Translations under genes and position numbers: made by a program
From: Sphingobacteriia bacterium 28-36-52
GTDB taxonomy: Bacteria; Bacteroidota; Bacteroidia; Chitinophagales; Chitinophagaceae
Assembly (NCBI GenBank): GCA_002281575.1
Contig: NCGN01000017.1
Location: 1 to 44,385, forward strand
Reading direction: 5' to 3'
Length of the DNA: 44,385 nt
The notes under the pieces: generated by a model
The model's input: the letters and a program-made list of their open reading frames with translations, nothing else
Databases searched by the model: none
What the model was told of the DNA's origin: nothing
Shown: in pieces, positions 12,464-20,989 of the stretch
Layout: every line of letters starts with the position of its first letter
Position numbering within the stretch: position 1 is the first letter of the stretch

Positions 12464-12742
12464 ATGAGCCGAAACAATAAAATAGCAAACACATATATTG
12501 GTAGTTCAGAAATTTACGGCGCAATAGAAAACGAATTAGAACACATACTTTACGACCTATCAATCCAAGACGTTAATGAAAGAAAAGAAAAAGCACAAAG
12601 ATTTGAAAACGCAAATAGAGTAGCTGAATTTCTAAAAGTAAAAGTAGATTGTGTTTTTAGAAATAGAAAAGTAGGTAAGAAAGTTTTAGGAATAGATAAT
12701 AAATATTATGCCATCCGTGTAGAAAACAAAAACATAAAATAA
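12464..12742 (+). CDS. Hypothetical small helical protein
   Basis: A 92-residue protein (MSRNNKIANTYIGSSEIYGA...) with a charged helix (LSIQDVNERKEKAQRFENAN) and a basic C-terminal part (VFRNRKVGKKVLGIDNKYYA). No family recognised. It lies 13 bases after the winged-helix gene and 7 before the exported protein. Confidence 0.6.
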   Translation: MSRNNKIANTYIGSSEIYGAIENELEHILYDLSIQDVNERKEKAQRFENANRVAEFLKVKVDCVFRNRKVGKKVLGIDNKYYAIRVENKNIK

Positions 12743-12749
12743 AAAACAA

Positions 12750-13004
12750 ATGAAAAAAACAATTATCCCAATGCTATTATTAGCAGTATTAATCTTTAGT
12801 ACAACACCACCAAAGTACACACTTGAAGAAACAGATGCAATCAAGGTATTTAATCAGTTGCAAATCCTAAAAGAAGTGCTACCAAATTCAGACCTACCCG
12901 CAAAAAACGTAACACAAATAATGAAGCAAACAGATAGCCTACAAGCCATCATAGTTACTCAATACAATAAGTTTCATCCCGACACAACTAAAACTAAAAA
13001 ATAA
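12750..13004 (+). CDS. Small exported or membrane-anchored protein
   Basis: An 84-residue protein with a clear N-terminal export signal (MKKTIIPMLLLAVLIFSTTP) followed by a charged helical region and a Lys-rich tail. There is no lipobox cysteine. Its TAA overlaps the ATG of the next membrane protein as TAATG. A signal-bearing helical protein next to a two-span membrane protein is the arrangement expected of holin/spanin-type lysis genes, but no lysis family was recognised and no endolysin is adjacent. Confidence 0.65.
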   Translation: MKKTIIPMLLLAVLIFSTTPPKYTLEETDAIKVFNQLQILKEVLPNSDLPAKNVTQIMKQTDSLQAIIVTQYNKFHPDTTKTKK

Positions 13005-13165
13005 TGAACTTTAGATTAGCTATACACCTTATATTCTCTTTATTTTTCTTTCTATTTTTATTAATTAACGGGGAAGATTTTGATGTATTAAAAATAGGTG
13101 TATCGTTTGTCTTGTTTTGGTTTATGCACTTTTTATTAATTATATTTTTTGATAGAAAACAATAA
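13004..13165 (+). CDS. Two-span membrane protein, holin candidate
   Basis: A 53-residue frame translationally coupled (TAATG) to the exported protein upstream. It has two hydrophobic segments (LAIHLIFSLFFFLFLLI, residues 5-21, and VSFVLFWFMHFLLIIFF, residues 33-49) separated by the acidic turn NGEDFDVLK, and a short basic tail DRKQ. Size and topology fit a small holin or a membrane anchor. The call rests on topology and context only. Confidence 0.6.
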   Translation: MNFRLAIHLIFSLFFFLFLLINGEDFDVLKIGVSFVLFWFMHFLLIIFFDRKQ

Positions 13166-13172
13166 AATATTT

Positions 13173-13802
13173 ATGATTAAATGTCCTGCTTGTAATAGCA
13201 AATCAGATGAAAGATTAGTTAAAAAAGACGTTAAGTATTATCAATGTGGTTATTGTGGAACTTTATTTAGTGGCGAATTGCCTAACGATAATATGGTTGG
13301 TGGTGGTTTTGAGATTGAAAGAAACACGCAACAAAACGAAGATAGGCTTAAAAGGTTTTTAGATTTAGTTAGTAGAGATTCTAAATTTTTAGATTACGGC
13401 TGCGGTCACGGGATGCTTGTAGATTATCTTAAAACTAAAAAAATAAACGCTTTTGGGTATGATAGATATAATCCTGACTACAATTTTATAGCTGAACACG
13501 AATTTAATTTAGTTTCAATGGTAGAGGTTATAGAACATTTGTCGCATCCATTTTCCGAACTTGACCAAATTAATATACTTATGAAATCAGGCGGTATATT
13601 ATATATTGAAACTTCATTTGTGGATGTAGCTAAAGAAGAAAATATACCACTTCAAGATTTCTTTTACGTAGAGCCATCGGTAGGTCATAGCACAATATTT
13701 TCACACAAAGGATTAGATATATTAATGGCAAAAAAAGGATTTACACCACTAAACCACATAAACCGAAATGTTAGACTATACAAAAAAGCCACATCAAATT
13801 AA
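13173..13802 (+). CDS. SAM-dependent methyltransferase with N-terminal zinc ribbon
   Basis: A 209-residue protein starting at ATG 13173 (an upstream in-frame TTG is less likely). Residues 4-28 form a zinc ribbon (CPAC, then CGYC: C4, C7, C25, C28). Residues about 76-90 give motif I (FLDYGCGHGMLVDYL) of class I methyltransferases, followed by a motif II acidic region (GYDRYNPDY) and SMVEVIEHLSHPF. This layout matches methyltransferases acting on sugars, small molecules or cell-surface precursors in polysaccharide clusters. Next to the glycosyltransferase-like gene, it might modify glycans or virion or host surfaces. The substrate is unknown. Confidence 0.8.
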   Translation: MIKCPACNSKSDERLVKKDVKYYQCGYCGTLFSGELPNDNMVGGGFEIERNTQQNEDRLKRFLDLVSRDSKFLDYGCGHGMLVDYLKTKKINAFGYDRYNPDYNFIAEHEFNLVSMVEVIEHLSHPFSELDQINILMKSGGILYIETSFVDVAKEENIPLQDFFYVEPSVGHSTIFSHKGLDILMAKKGFTPLNHINRNVRLYKKATSN

Positions 13803-13812
13803 TGACGTGGCT
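13782..13812 (-). terminator. Terminator of the antisense unit
   Basis: Read on the minus strand, AGCCACGTCA (13812-13803) and TGATGTGGCT (13796-13787) form a 10-bp stem with one G-U pair and a 6-base loop, followed by TTTTTT. It is a typical Rho-independent terminator located 25 bases after the stop of the antisense gene. The plus-strand end of the methyltransferase gene lies within it. Confidence 0.8.
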
Positions 13813-13836
13813 AACACTTTTAGGATTAATTACGGG

Positions 13837-14079
13837 CTACCCAGCCAAAGTTGCCAACTGTGCAACGGTTTCTACTACATAGAATTGTGGTTGCTCTATG
13901 TTAAGGCCCGTTGGCAACGGTTGTACAATACCGTAAAGTCTTGTACCGCTGGTTGCAGTTACTACCCCCTCAACTTCTCTAAAAAGAGAGTTTTGAACAG
14001 GGAAGCCAAATCTTTGAGGTGCTGTTTTGAACATCTGATTATTAATTCCGTAGACGTTCAGACTTAAAATGTTTGCCAT
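13837..14079 (-). CDS. Antisense monocistronic moron-like gene, unknown product
   Basis: An 80-residue protein (MANILSLNVYGINNQMFKTA...VVETVAQLATLAG) of virion-like composition: Gly/Val/Thr/Asn-rich, few charges, beta-prone. I do not recognise a family. The gene runs against all neighbouring genes, has its own TATATTTG promoter (14119-14112) and its own terminator (13812-13787), and fills the gap between the methyltransferase and the glycosyltransferase. This autonomous cassette layout fits the definition of a moron. The plus-strand frame covering it is less convincing and is Cys/Tyr-rich. Confident as a gene; function unknown. Confidence 0.75.
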   Translation of the reverse strand: MANILSLNVYGINNQMFKTAPQRFGFPVQNSLFREVEGVVTATSGTRLYGIVQPLPTGLNIEQPQFYVVETVAQLATLAG

Positions 14080-14111
14080 TTGTTTTGATTTTGAATGAGT
14101 GATTGAATAAC

Positions 14112-14119
14112 CAAATATA
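14112..14119 (-). promoter_or_regulatory. -7 promoter box TATATTTG of the antisense gene
   Basis: On the minus strand, TATATTTG matches TAnnTTTG exactly, about 33 bases upstream of the ATG at 14079. A TTTG further upstream (14150-14147) is spaced 27 bases, too long for a standard -33 box. Confidence 0.6.
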
Positions 14120-14126
14120 TAAAAAA

Positions 14127-14951
14127 ATGTTAAAAGAAGAAGAAAACAAAAACTTTATTACCGTTAAGCACCTTGCAAATGCGGGGGATATTGTAGCGGC
14201 TTTAGCGGGTTTAAAAGAAATCTACAAGAAATACGGTAAGAAAATCATATTCTACCAATGGTTAAACGTACAAGCCCAATACTATCAAGGGGCAAATCAT
14301 CCCGTATTGGATAATGAAGGGAATATGGTTTGTATGAATAAGACTACGTTTGAAATGATGAAACCCCTTCTTTTAGCCCAAGAATACATAGAAGATTTCA
14401 GGGAGTGGAAAGGAGAAAAAGTCCACGTTGACTTAGATATTATCAGAAACAAACTATTTGTTAATATGCCTTTTGGGATGATACAAAGTTGGTCTATGTT
14501 TGCTTTCCCCGATATGGCTTGCGATTTATCAAAAAGTTGGTTAAGTGTTTCACCGTCAGATAAATACAAAGACAAGATAATTATTAACTTTACAGAACGC
14601 TACCGAAACACAATGATTTCGTACTTCTTCTTAAAAGAACACCAAAAAGACTTAGTGTTTTCGGGAACTGAAAAGGAACATAAAACATTTTGTGAACTTT
14701 GGGGTATTGATGTTCCACGAATTGAATTGACCAGTTTTTTACAACTTGCAGAATACATCAAAGGTTGTAGGTTTTTTATGGGCAATCAAAGCAGCGGGTG
14801 GAATATGGCTAACGCAATGAGTGTACCAAGAATAGTAGAAATGTGCCAATTTGCCCCTAACTGTCAACCATTCGTAGGTGAATACAATTACGGCTTTTAC
14901 CATCAAGATGCTTTGGAGTATTATTTTAATGAATTAAAAAGTAAATTTTAG
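14127..14951 (+). CDS. Glycosyltransferase-9 / heptosyltransferase-like protein
   Basis: A 274-residue protein starting at ATG 14127; an in-frame TTG 24 bases upstream is possible but lies in the antisense promoter region. HLANAGDIVAALAGLKEIYK near the N-terminus recalls the GDxxxxLPxL start of heptosyltransferases, and GNQSSGWNMANAMSVPRIVE near residues 226-245 recalls their GxDSGxxHLAxAxxxPxV nucleotide-sugar site. The first half-domain is short. It could transfer or bind sugars on host or phage glycans. Assignment is by these two motifs only; a degenerate or structural relative is possible. Confidence 0.6.
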   Translation: MLKEEENKNFITVKHLANAGDIVAALAGLKEIYKKYGKKIIFYQWLNVQAQYYQGANHPVLDNEGNMVCMNKTTFEMMKPLLLAQEYIEDFREWKGEKVHVDLDIIRNKLFVNMPFGMIQSWSMFAFPDMACDLSKSWLSVSPSDKYKDKIIINFTERYRNTMISYFFLKEHQKDLVFSGTEKEHKTFCELWGIDVPRIELTSFLQLAEYIKGCRFFMGNQSSGWNMANAMSVPRIVEMCQFAPNCQPFVGEYNYGFYHQDALEYYFNELKSKF

Positions 14952-14953
14952 TT

Positions 14954-15631
14954 ATGATAAAACCCGCAAAAGGAAGATTACTAATTAAATGCGATAGAGA
15001 TTTTAAGAACAACCACACCTTCCAAAGTGGTTTAACAATAAGACTTGAAAGAAACGTAAACAATCTAAACCATAGGGAAACAATGCCCGTACAAGGTGAA
15101 CTATTAGCCCCTTATATGGATGCCCCCGTTGGTTCTACTATTATATTTCACCACAACTCAATACACCCATCAAACGAAATATACAACCATTCAGAACTAA
15201 GTGGTGAAGAAATAGCAAGTAACATAGGAATATATGCAATACCTGAAAGTGAATGTTACCTATGGAAGTCAAAAGATATGACCGAATACCAACCAATAAA
15301 AGGTTACGCAATAGGTCTAAGATGTTTTGAACCCTACAAAGGAATACTACAAGGAATACCACACAAAAAAATAACCGACACCCTTTACGTTACATCAGGA
15401 ATATACAAAAACAAAATCGTAAGAACCGTCAAAGCAGCAGACTATGAAATAGTTTTTAGAAACGAAGAAGGAAAAGAACAAAGACTTATCCGATTCCGCA
15501 CCTTCTACCCCGATTACAATGAACGTGAAGAAGTACTTTTCGTTGAAGAAAAGCTAACAAAAGATTTAATTAATGGGGAAATTTTAGTAGGTTTGACTGA
15601 CGTTGATTGCAAAAAAATATCTGAAATATGA
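14954..15631 (+). CDS. GroES-like-fold hypothetical protein
   Basis: A 225-residue protein. Its first about 110 residues (IKPAKGRLLIKCDRDFKNNH, then SGLTIRL, then VQGELLAPYMDAPVGSTIIF) follow the GroES order: early basic strand, mobile-loop-like SGL, then a GxxxA and VGSxIxF barrel. The second half is unrelated and beta-rich (YEIVFRNEEGKEQRLIRFRT). It might be a chaperonin cofactor relative or a virion assembly protein built on that fold. Its end overlaps the next gene as ATGA. Confidence 0.5.
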   Translation: MIKPAKGRLLIKCDRDFKNNHTFQSGLTIRLERNVNNLNHRETMPVQGELLAPYMDAPVGSTIIFHHNSIHPSNEIYNHSELSGEEIASNIGIYAIPESECYLWKSKDMTEYQPIKGYAIGLRCFEPYKGILQGIPHKKITDTLYVTSGIYKNKIVRTVKAADYEIVFRNEEGKEQRLIRFRTFYPDYNEREEVLFVEEKLTKDLINGEILVGLTDVDCKKISEI

Positions 15632-15996
15632 GTGAACTACAACCAATAGAAAACGAATCATTAGAGCAAAAAATTGTTAGACTTGAAAAATCAATAGAGT
15701 TTTTTAAAAGCAAGGTTGTTGCCTATGAGCAAAATGGGGCTGCTAAATTATATTATAGTCTAAACAGAAAAATGAATGAAATGGCAGATATGCTAAATAG
15801 TAATTCATTAAATAATATAAATATAGACGACCCGAAAGATAAAAGTTTTGATAGAATATTTAAGCTATTAGAAAAAAGTGAAACCGTTGCTAATTCAGCC
15901 AAAACATTGGGGTCTGTTGCGGGTATAACCAATGACGAAGAAGCTGATGTTAAAAGAAAACCGTTTGTAGATACGATAGCTGAAAAAAGAAACTAA
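15628..15996 (+). CDS. Small terminase subunit candidate
   Basis: A 122-residue helical protein with a coiled-coil-like start (LEQKIVRLEKSIEFFKSKVV) and an acidic/basic tail. It overlaps the large terminase start as TAATG. Position directly before the large terminase and a coiled-coil oligomerisation region fit a small terminase, but no DNA-binding domain is obvious, so this rests on position. Confidence 0.5.
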   Translation: MSELQPIENESLEQKIVRLEKSIEFFKSKVVAYEQNGAAKLYYSLNRKMNEMADMLNSNSLNNINIDDPKDKSFDRIFKLLEKSETVANSAKTLGSVAGITNDEEADVKRKPFVDTIAEKRN

Positions 15997-18068
15997 TGAG
16001 TGATGTTATAGAAATATACGGTTCTTCTATTAGGTTGCCCGAACCTCCTCCTATTGAACAAATAGACGGCTTTGATTTGCCCAAGACAGAACAAAAATGG
16101 AGAAGGAAAGAGTTGCCTAGTTTCTTTAACAAGGTAGAGTACGACAAGGAACACAACCTTATATTAACTAAAGACCAAGAAGAATACGCAAGAAAAGAGG
16201 TTCAAAGATGTAAGCGTGGTTTTTGGTTTTTTAATAACGGTGTTCCGACTTACATAACTGGCAAAAACTATTTCTATTTACAATGGTGGAAACTTGAAGA
16301 TGATATTTATGCAGATTATAGAGATACGGATAGAAGATATTTTTTGTTTTTAGACTATTGGGAAAAAAGAGAATCTTGCATTGGCGTTGTAAGGGCTAAG
16401 AAGCGAAGGGAAGGTGCTACTTCGCAATCAACTGCAAATCTTATTTACGAGTGTATATTTTTTAAAGACTCAAAGTGCGGGTTGGTTTCAAAGACAAAAG
16501 AAGATAGTAAGACCGCATTTACGGATATGGTTTCTTTTGGGTATAGGCAATTACCCGTGTTCTTGAAACCTGCCCAAACAAATCGTGAGGATAGTGTAAC
16601 GGAACTTGTTTTTGCACACAAATCGCAAACCACAAAAGATTCTAATGTTTCAGCTATTAAGGATGATGAAGGGCATAGGTCAAGGGTTAATTTCCGTGCG
16701 CCCGTATTAAATGCTTACGATTCAGGCAGGATGTCTAGGATATTGCTTGATGAAACTGGTAAGTACCCCGTTGATGTTCCCGCCTCAAAATTACTTTCAA
16801 TCGTTTCTAAAACATTATTAAAAGGGGTAAAGAGAGTTGGTTTTACGGAAGTTCCTTCAACCGTAAACAGTCTTACTAAAGGTAGTGGGGGTGAGTTTAA
16901 GAAAATATGGGATTTAGCTAATCAGTTTAAATACAAGCCAACACCTAATAGACTTGTGCGTTATTTTGCACCTGCTTATGATGGATTTGAAGGGTTTATT
17001 GACGAATACGGAATGAGTGTAATTGATGCACCTACCGAACAACAATTTAAATACCTTGTAAATAAATGGGTTAAAAAAGATGAAGAAACGGGAGAGATAA
17101 TATCAGAACTTTCAGAAGAAGATATTAAAAAAGGGGCTAAATACTACGTTCAAGTAAAAAGAAGAATAGGGCTTGAAGATGATGATTTGGAAGAAGAAAT
17201 CCGTATGAACCCTTGTGATGAAGATGAAATTTTCCAATCAGCCGTTTCCGATTGCCACTTTAATTCTATAAACATTAAGAAGCAAAGAAAGATTATAGAA
17301 GAAAAACCACCCGTATTAAGAAAAGTTACTTTTTATAGAAGATTAGACCAAACAGTAGGATGGAGGGATGATGAAAATGGGTATTGGAATATATTGCATT
17401 TCCCGCCATCAGAAAAAGAAAACAAATCAGAAATAAAAGATAGGTTAAGAGTTCCTACAAATATATCTGATTATGTAATGGGTGTGGATGGTTACGCTAA
17501 TAGTCAAGGGGTAAATGGTGGTAGAAAGTACGGCTCAAATGCTGCGGGTTTTATATTTGACCGAAATAGAATGATGTATATTGCTATGTACTTTGGTAGA
17601 CCAAGAGTTAAAGACCTAATGCACGAACAAATACTATTGGCTTGTGAGTTCTATGGTTGCAAGGTTTGGTATGAAAAAACAGCAGACGACTATCTTTCCT
17701 ATTTTAGAGAACGTGGTAAAATAGGCTATTTGGGCAAATACCCCGCTTCTTGTATTGACCCCGAAAAAAGAGAAAAGGCGGATAGGTTTTATGGATTCCC
17801 AATTAATCCATTTGCAATGACAAAGCAGCTTGATAACCTTATTGCGTATGCGGATAACGATAAAATAACGGGAGAAACTTATTGCAGTAGGATATACTTT
17901 GATAAGCTATTAGAGCAAATGTTAGTGTTTGAAGCAGAGAAAAGAACCGAATACGATGCCGTTGTAGCTGCAATGATAGCTCTTTGTTGTGCTTTAGAAC
18001 CCGTAAACAAGCCAAATAAAATAGCAGCCCCAATAGTAAAAACTTATGCCAATGTCGCTACTTCATAA
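15996..18068 (+). CDS. terL: Terminase large subunit
   Basis: A 690-residue packaging motor. The ATPase has a deviant Walker A (RAKKRREGATS, about residues 133-143) and Walker B with catalytic Glu (RILLDE, 248-253). The C-terminal RNase-H-type nuclease shows VMGVDGY (D498), VWYEKT (E560) and a late YDAVVAA acidic site. It translocates DNA into the prohead and cuts genome ends. Long N-terminal and inter-domain segments make it larger than most (usually 450-600). Coupled to the preceding gene and followed by a 40-residue ORF, then portal. High confidence. Confidence 0.95.
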   Translation: MSDVIEIYGSSIRLPEPPPIEQIDGFDLPKTEQKWRRKELPSFFNKVEYDKEHNLILTKDQEEYARKEVQRCKRGFWFFNNGVPTYITGKNYFYLQWWKLEDDIYADYRDTDRRYFLFLDYWEKRESCIGVVRAKKRREGATSQSTANLIYECIFFKDSKCGLVSKTKEDSKTAFTDMVSFGYRQLPVFLKPAQTNREDSVTELVFAHKSQTTKDSNVSAIKDDEGHRSRVNFRAPVLNAYDSGRMSRILLDETGKYPVDVPASKLLSIVSKTLLKGVKRVGFTEVPSTVNSLTKGSGGEFKKIWDLANQFKYKPTPNRLVRYFAPAYDGFEGFIDEYGMSVIDAPTEQQFKYLVNKWVKKDEETGEIISELSEEDIKKGAKYYVQVKRRIGLEDDDLEEEIRMNPCDEDEIFQSAVSDCHFNSINIKKQRKIIEEKPPVLRKVTFYRRLDQTVGWRDDENGYWNILHFPPSEKENKSEIKDRLRVPTNISDYVMGVDGYANSQGVNGGRKYGSNAAGFIFDRNRMMYIAMYFGRPRVKDLMHEQILLACEFYGCKVWYEKTADDYLSYFRERGKIGYLGKYPASCIDPEKREKADRFYGFPINPFAMTKQLDNLIAYADNDKITGETYCSRIYFDKLLEQMLVFEAEKRTEYDAVVAAMIALCCALEPVNKPNKIAAPIVKTYANVATS

Positions 18069-18089
18069 TTTTTTGTTAATTTAGTAGGT

Positions 18090-18212
18090 ATGAAAGGTGC
18101 TATGAAAAAACCTAATGGGGAGCCAACAAGAAAAGCATTAGAATTAAAGGCTTGGGGTTTTGGTTCGGTAGGGGCTGCAAGAAAATTTGCCAATACCCAT
18201 AAGAAATCATAA
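18090..18212 (+). CDS. Small basic protein between terminase and portal
   Basis: A 40-residue frame (MKGAMKKPNGEPTRKALELK, then AWGFGSVGAARKFANTHKKS), 21 bases after the terminase stop. High Lys/Arg and a Gly/Ala-rich helix suggest nucleic-acid or packaging-machine contact, but this is a guess. No family recognised. Its clean ATG-to-TAA frame and good codon content support reality. Confidence 0.5.
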   Translation: MKGAMKKPNGEPTRKALELKAWGFGSVGAARKFANTHKKS

Positions 18213-18237
18213 TTTTTAATTTTTCAGTAAAAAATAT

Positions 18238-18265
18238 TTTGCAATATCAAAAAAGAGTATATTTG
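18238..18265 (+). promoter_or_regulatory. Late promoter upstream of the portal gene
   Basis: TATATTTG (18258-18265) matches TAnnTTTG exactly in the 96-base gap before the portal gene. TTTG at 18238-18241 is a possible -33 box, but its spacing (16) is shorter than usual. The start would be near 18272, giving a leader of about 37 bases. Confidence 0.6.
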
Positions 18266-18308
18266 ATATGAAATATTGTTAATTCTTAGTTAAAATAAAT
18301 TTTAATAA

Positions 18309-20684
18309 GTGAGTTTTTCCCCTGATAATGCTTATAAGGATTCAAGTGGTGGCAGCGGTTCTACTATGAAGAATTTTCAGTTGTCGGGTGACCCGTCAGT
18401 AAAACTTGAAAAGTCTTATGGTGCTGATGTTGCACGTTATATATTTTCTACAATTAACGGAACGAATAGCTACTATTGGAAAAGAAATAATAGATTTATT
18501 TCAAATAGACAGTATGCCAACGGTAGAATAGATATGAGCCGCTATATGGATAGGCTTGAAATGAACGGCAAGTTTAACTATGTAAACATTGATTGGAACT
18601 GTATTAAAATATGTAACACAATTATAGGTAGGCTTGTAGGTGGTTGGATGAAAAGAAATGAGAAGATTAATGTAACAGCCGTTGACCCTATTTCCGCAAA
18701 ACAAAAACAAGAACAAGCCGATAATGCTGAATTTGTATTTGACAACAAAGAAATGTTAATGCAATTACAGCAAGAATCAGGCGTACCATTAGTTCCACAA
18801 GACCAGTTCGTAGCAGAAGATAAGGATGAATTAGAAGAATGGTTATTGGAATTTAATAGAGTTCCCGAAGAAATTAAATATGAAATAGGGGCTAATAATA
18901 TCCTAAAAGCAAACGGTTGGTTTGATACTCTAAAAGGTAAAATGTTACACGATTCAGCAGAAGTCGCATTGGTTGGAACATATACCTATATGAATGAAGA
19001 TGGAGAGGTTGTTGTAGAGTGGGTAAGACCTGAAAATATGTTTTACTCTTATTCTGAATATCCTGATTTTAGAGATACTAAGTGGAGAGGTAGAATGACC
19101 GTAATGAAAGTTTCTGATTTAAGAAAGAAGTACGGCAAAGAAGGCGGTGGAGATTTGACAGAAGAACAAATATTTCAAATATCACAAACGGCAAAGGAAT
19201 ACCGTATGCTTGACCAATTACGTTGGATGCAGCAATGGAATATGTCTTTGATTAGACCGTATGATGAATGGAATATTGATATTATGGAGTTTGAACTGAA
19301 AAGTTTAGACGATGAAACATTTACCGTAACCACTACAAATAAAGGAACAACTTTAATTAACAAAGGTGCTTTTGATAAAATGAAAGCCAACCAAAAGTTA
19401 GTTAAAAAACAAACATACAATATCTACCGTTGCGTCTACGCTACTCAATCAAATACGGTTTTAGATTGGGGTTTAAAAGAAAATATGATTAGACCACAAG
19501 ACCCAAAAGAAAGCGGGAATGTGGAATTTTCTTATAGTTTTTATATGCCACAGAATTACGATATGCGTAATTTGGCTATCCCCGAAAAGATACAAGAGCC
19601 TTTAGACCAAATGATTATAGCGAGGTTAAAGATTCAGCAATTAGTAGCTAAGATGAAACCCGCAGGTTCTATGATTAACGTAGACGCAATGCAAGAACTT
19701 GATTTGGGGTTAGGTGAAGTAACTAAGCCTTTAGAAGTTCAAAAGATATACGAACAAACAGGTAATTTATATTATAGAGGTCGTGATGCAGAAGGTAATC
19801 CTATCCCCGCACCGATTGCAGAACTTGCTAATGCAGGTTTTGTTGCACAAATGCAAGGGCTTATTTCTTTGTATCAATTCCATTATCAAGTATTAAAAGA
19901 CGAATTAGGTCTTGACCCTAACTTATCTCAAAGCATAGCAGCCCCAAGAGTAACAAGTCAGAACGCTGAAAATGCAATGATTATTACTGATGCAACTACC
20001 GAACACTATTACGAAGCATACATTAGATGTATGGAAGATACTGCAAAAAAGGTAGCTTGTTTATTAAACCTAAGCGTTACACACGGGGCTAAAAAGTACA
20101 GAGAATTATTAAAGCAAGATGAAGTAGCAGGAAGAAATTTTACTACTAAGATTGAAATGCTACCTAACGACCAAGAACTTGCTAAGTTAGAGGCATTGCT
20201 AAATAATGCTATACAGACCAACAAAGACTTTATTCTATACATTGATCCGTTTCGTACTATGAGGATTGCCCGTGAAAACTTAAAATTTGCGGAATTATTA
20301 TTTAGACAAGCTCAAAAAAGATATTTGAAAAGCCAAATGGAGATTGCTCAAAAGAATAGCGAATATAATGCTCAAATTCAAGTTCAATCTCAACAAAGCA
20401 AATCAGAAGCAGATGCACTATTAGAAGATAAGAAAAGTGAAGCTAAAAATAAACAGATACTTCTTGCGGGATATTTTGACCTTTTAAAAGCAAATGTTCA
20501 AGTTCCACAAGATATGCAAGGCGTTTTAGGTGAATTAGTGAGAAGTGTGGCAGTACCGTTAGCAATGCAAAATCAGCAAATGGAACAACAAATATTACAA
20601 GCCCAAATGCAGCAGCAAGGTCAAATGGAAGAACAAGAAGCGGGTCAAATAGGTATGGAAGAACAACAATTACAACAAGCATAA
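18309..20684 (+). CDS. Portal protein
   Basis: A 791-residue protein in the right place (after terminase, before capsid), with features of P22-like portals: an N-terminal wing-type region (YIFSTINGTNSYYWKRNNRF), repeated Trp/Tyr/Asp-rich strands, a stem-like helical middle and a long Gln-rich helical tail (IQVQSQQSKSEADALLEDKK; QQQMEQQILQAQ). Such a tail forms the barrel in P22 and in other short-tailed phages. The start is GTG 18309; an in-frame ATG at 18366 (MKNFQLSGDPSV) is an alternative. It forms the dodecameric DNA gate. Identified by position, length and composition rather than a unique motif. Confidence 0.8.
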   Translation: MSFSPDNAYKDSSGGSGSTMKNFQLSGDPSVKLEKSYGADVARYIFSTINGTNSYYWKRNNRFISNRQYANGRIDMSRYMDRLEMNGKFNYVNIDWNCIKICNTIIGRLVGGWMKRNEKINVTAVDPISAKQKQEQADNAEFVFDNKEMLMQLQQESGVPLVPQDQFVAEDKDELEEWLLEFNRVPEEIKYEIGANNILKANGWFDTLKGKMLHDSAEVALVGTYTYMNEDGEVVVEWVRPENMFYSYSEYPDFRDTKWRGRMTVMKVSDLRKKYGKEGGGDLTEEQIFQISQTAKEYRMLDQLRWMQQWNMSLIRPYDEWNIDIMEFELKSLDDETFTVTTTNKGTTLINKGAFDKMKANQKLVKKQTYNIYRCVYATQSNTVLDWGLKENMIRPQDPKESGNVEFSYSFYMPQNYDMRNLAIPEKIQEPLDQMIIARLKIQQLVAKMKPAGSMINVDAMQELDLGLGEVTKPLEVQKIYEQTGNLYYRGRDAEGNPIPAPIAELANAGFVAQMQGLISLYQFHYQVLKDELGLDPNLSQSIAAPRVTSQNAENAMIITDATTEHYYEAYIRCMEDTAKKVACLLNLSVTHGAKKYRELLKQDEVAGRNFTTKIEMLPNDQELAKLEALLNNAIQTNKDFILYIDPFRTMRIARENLKFAELLFRQAQKRYLKSQMEIAQKNSEYNAQIQVQSQQSKSEADALLEDKKSEAKNKQILLAGYFDLLKANVQVPQDMQGVLGELVRSVAVPLAMQNQQMEQQILQAQMQQQGQMEEQEAGQIGMEEQQLQQA

Positions 20685-20695
20685 AAAATAAAGAT

Positions 20696-20977
20696 ATGGC
20701 AACTTTTGAAGTAACAAACCGAGTAACACAACAAGCCCTTAAAGCACAAGCGGTTCGTGTTATTTTAGATACAACTGAAACAGTAGGCGACTTACCAAAC
20801 ATAGTTGTCGGTCAATCAGTATATGTAAACACCTATAATATCTATGGTATTGTTTCAAGCGTAGATAGCTTAGGTAATTCATTCCAAGTATCTCCCGTAT
20901 ATCCGTTTAATGCCTTTTATGGTAGTCAAAGCGGTTATTTAGTAGCGGGTGATGTATTAACAGTCGTAAACCCATAA
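20696..20977 (+). CDS. Small virion-type beta protein
   Basis: A 93-residue protein (MATFEVTNRVTQQALKAQAV...) poor in Lys/Cys and rich in Val, Thr, Asn and Ser, with a beta-strand pattern and ending VAGDVLTVVNP. It lies 11 bases after the portal gene. Position and composition suggest a capsid-associated or head-tail protein; no family recognised. Confidence 0.65.
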   Translation: MATFEVTNRVTQQALKAQAVRVILDTTETVGDLPNIVVGQSVYVNTYNIYGIVSSVDSLGNSFQVSPVYPFNAFYGSQSGYLVAGDVLTVVNP

Positions 20978-20989
20978 AATAATAATACA

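Noticed and set aside
13768..14067. Plus-strand 99-codon frame over the antisense gene
   Set aside because: The minus-strand gene has a promoter, terminator and better protein-like composition; the plus frame overlaps the methyltransferase end and looks random.
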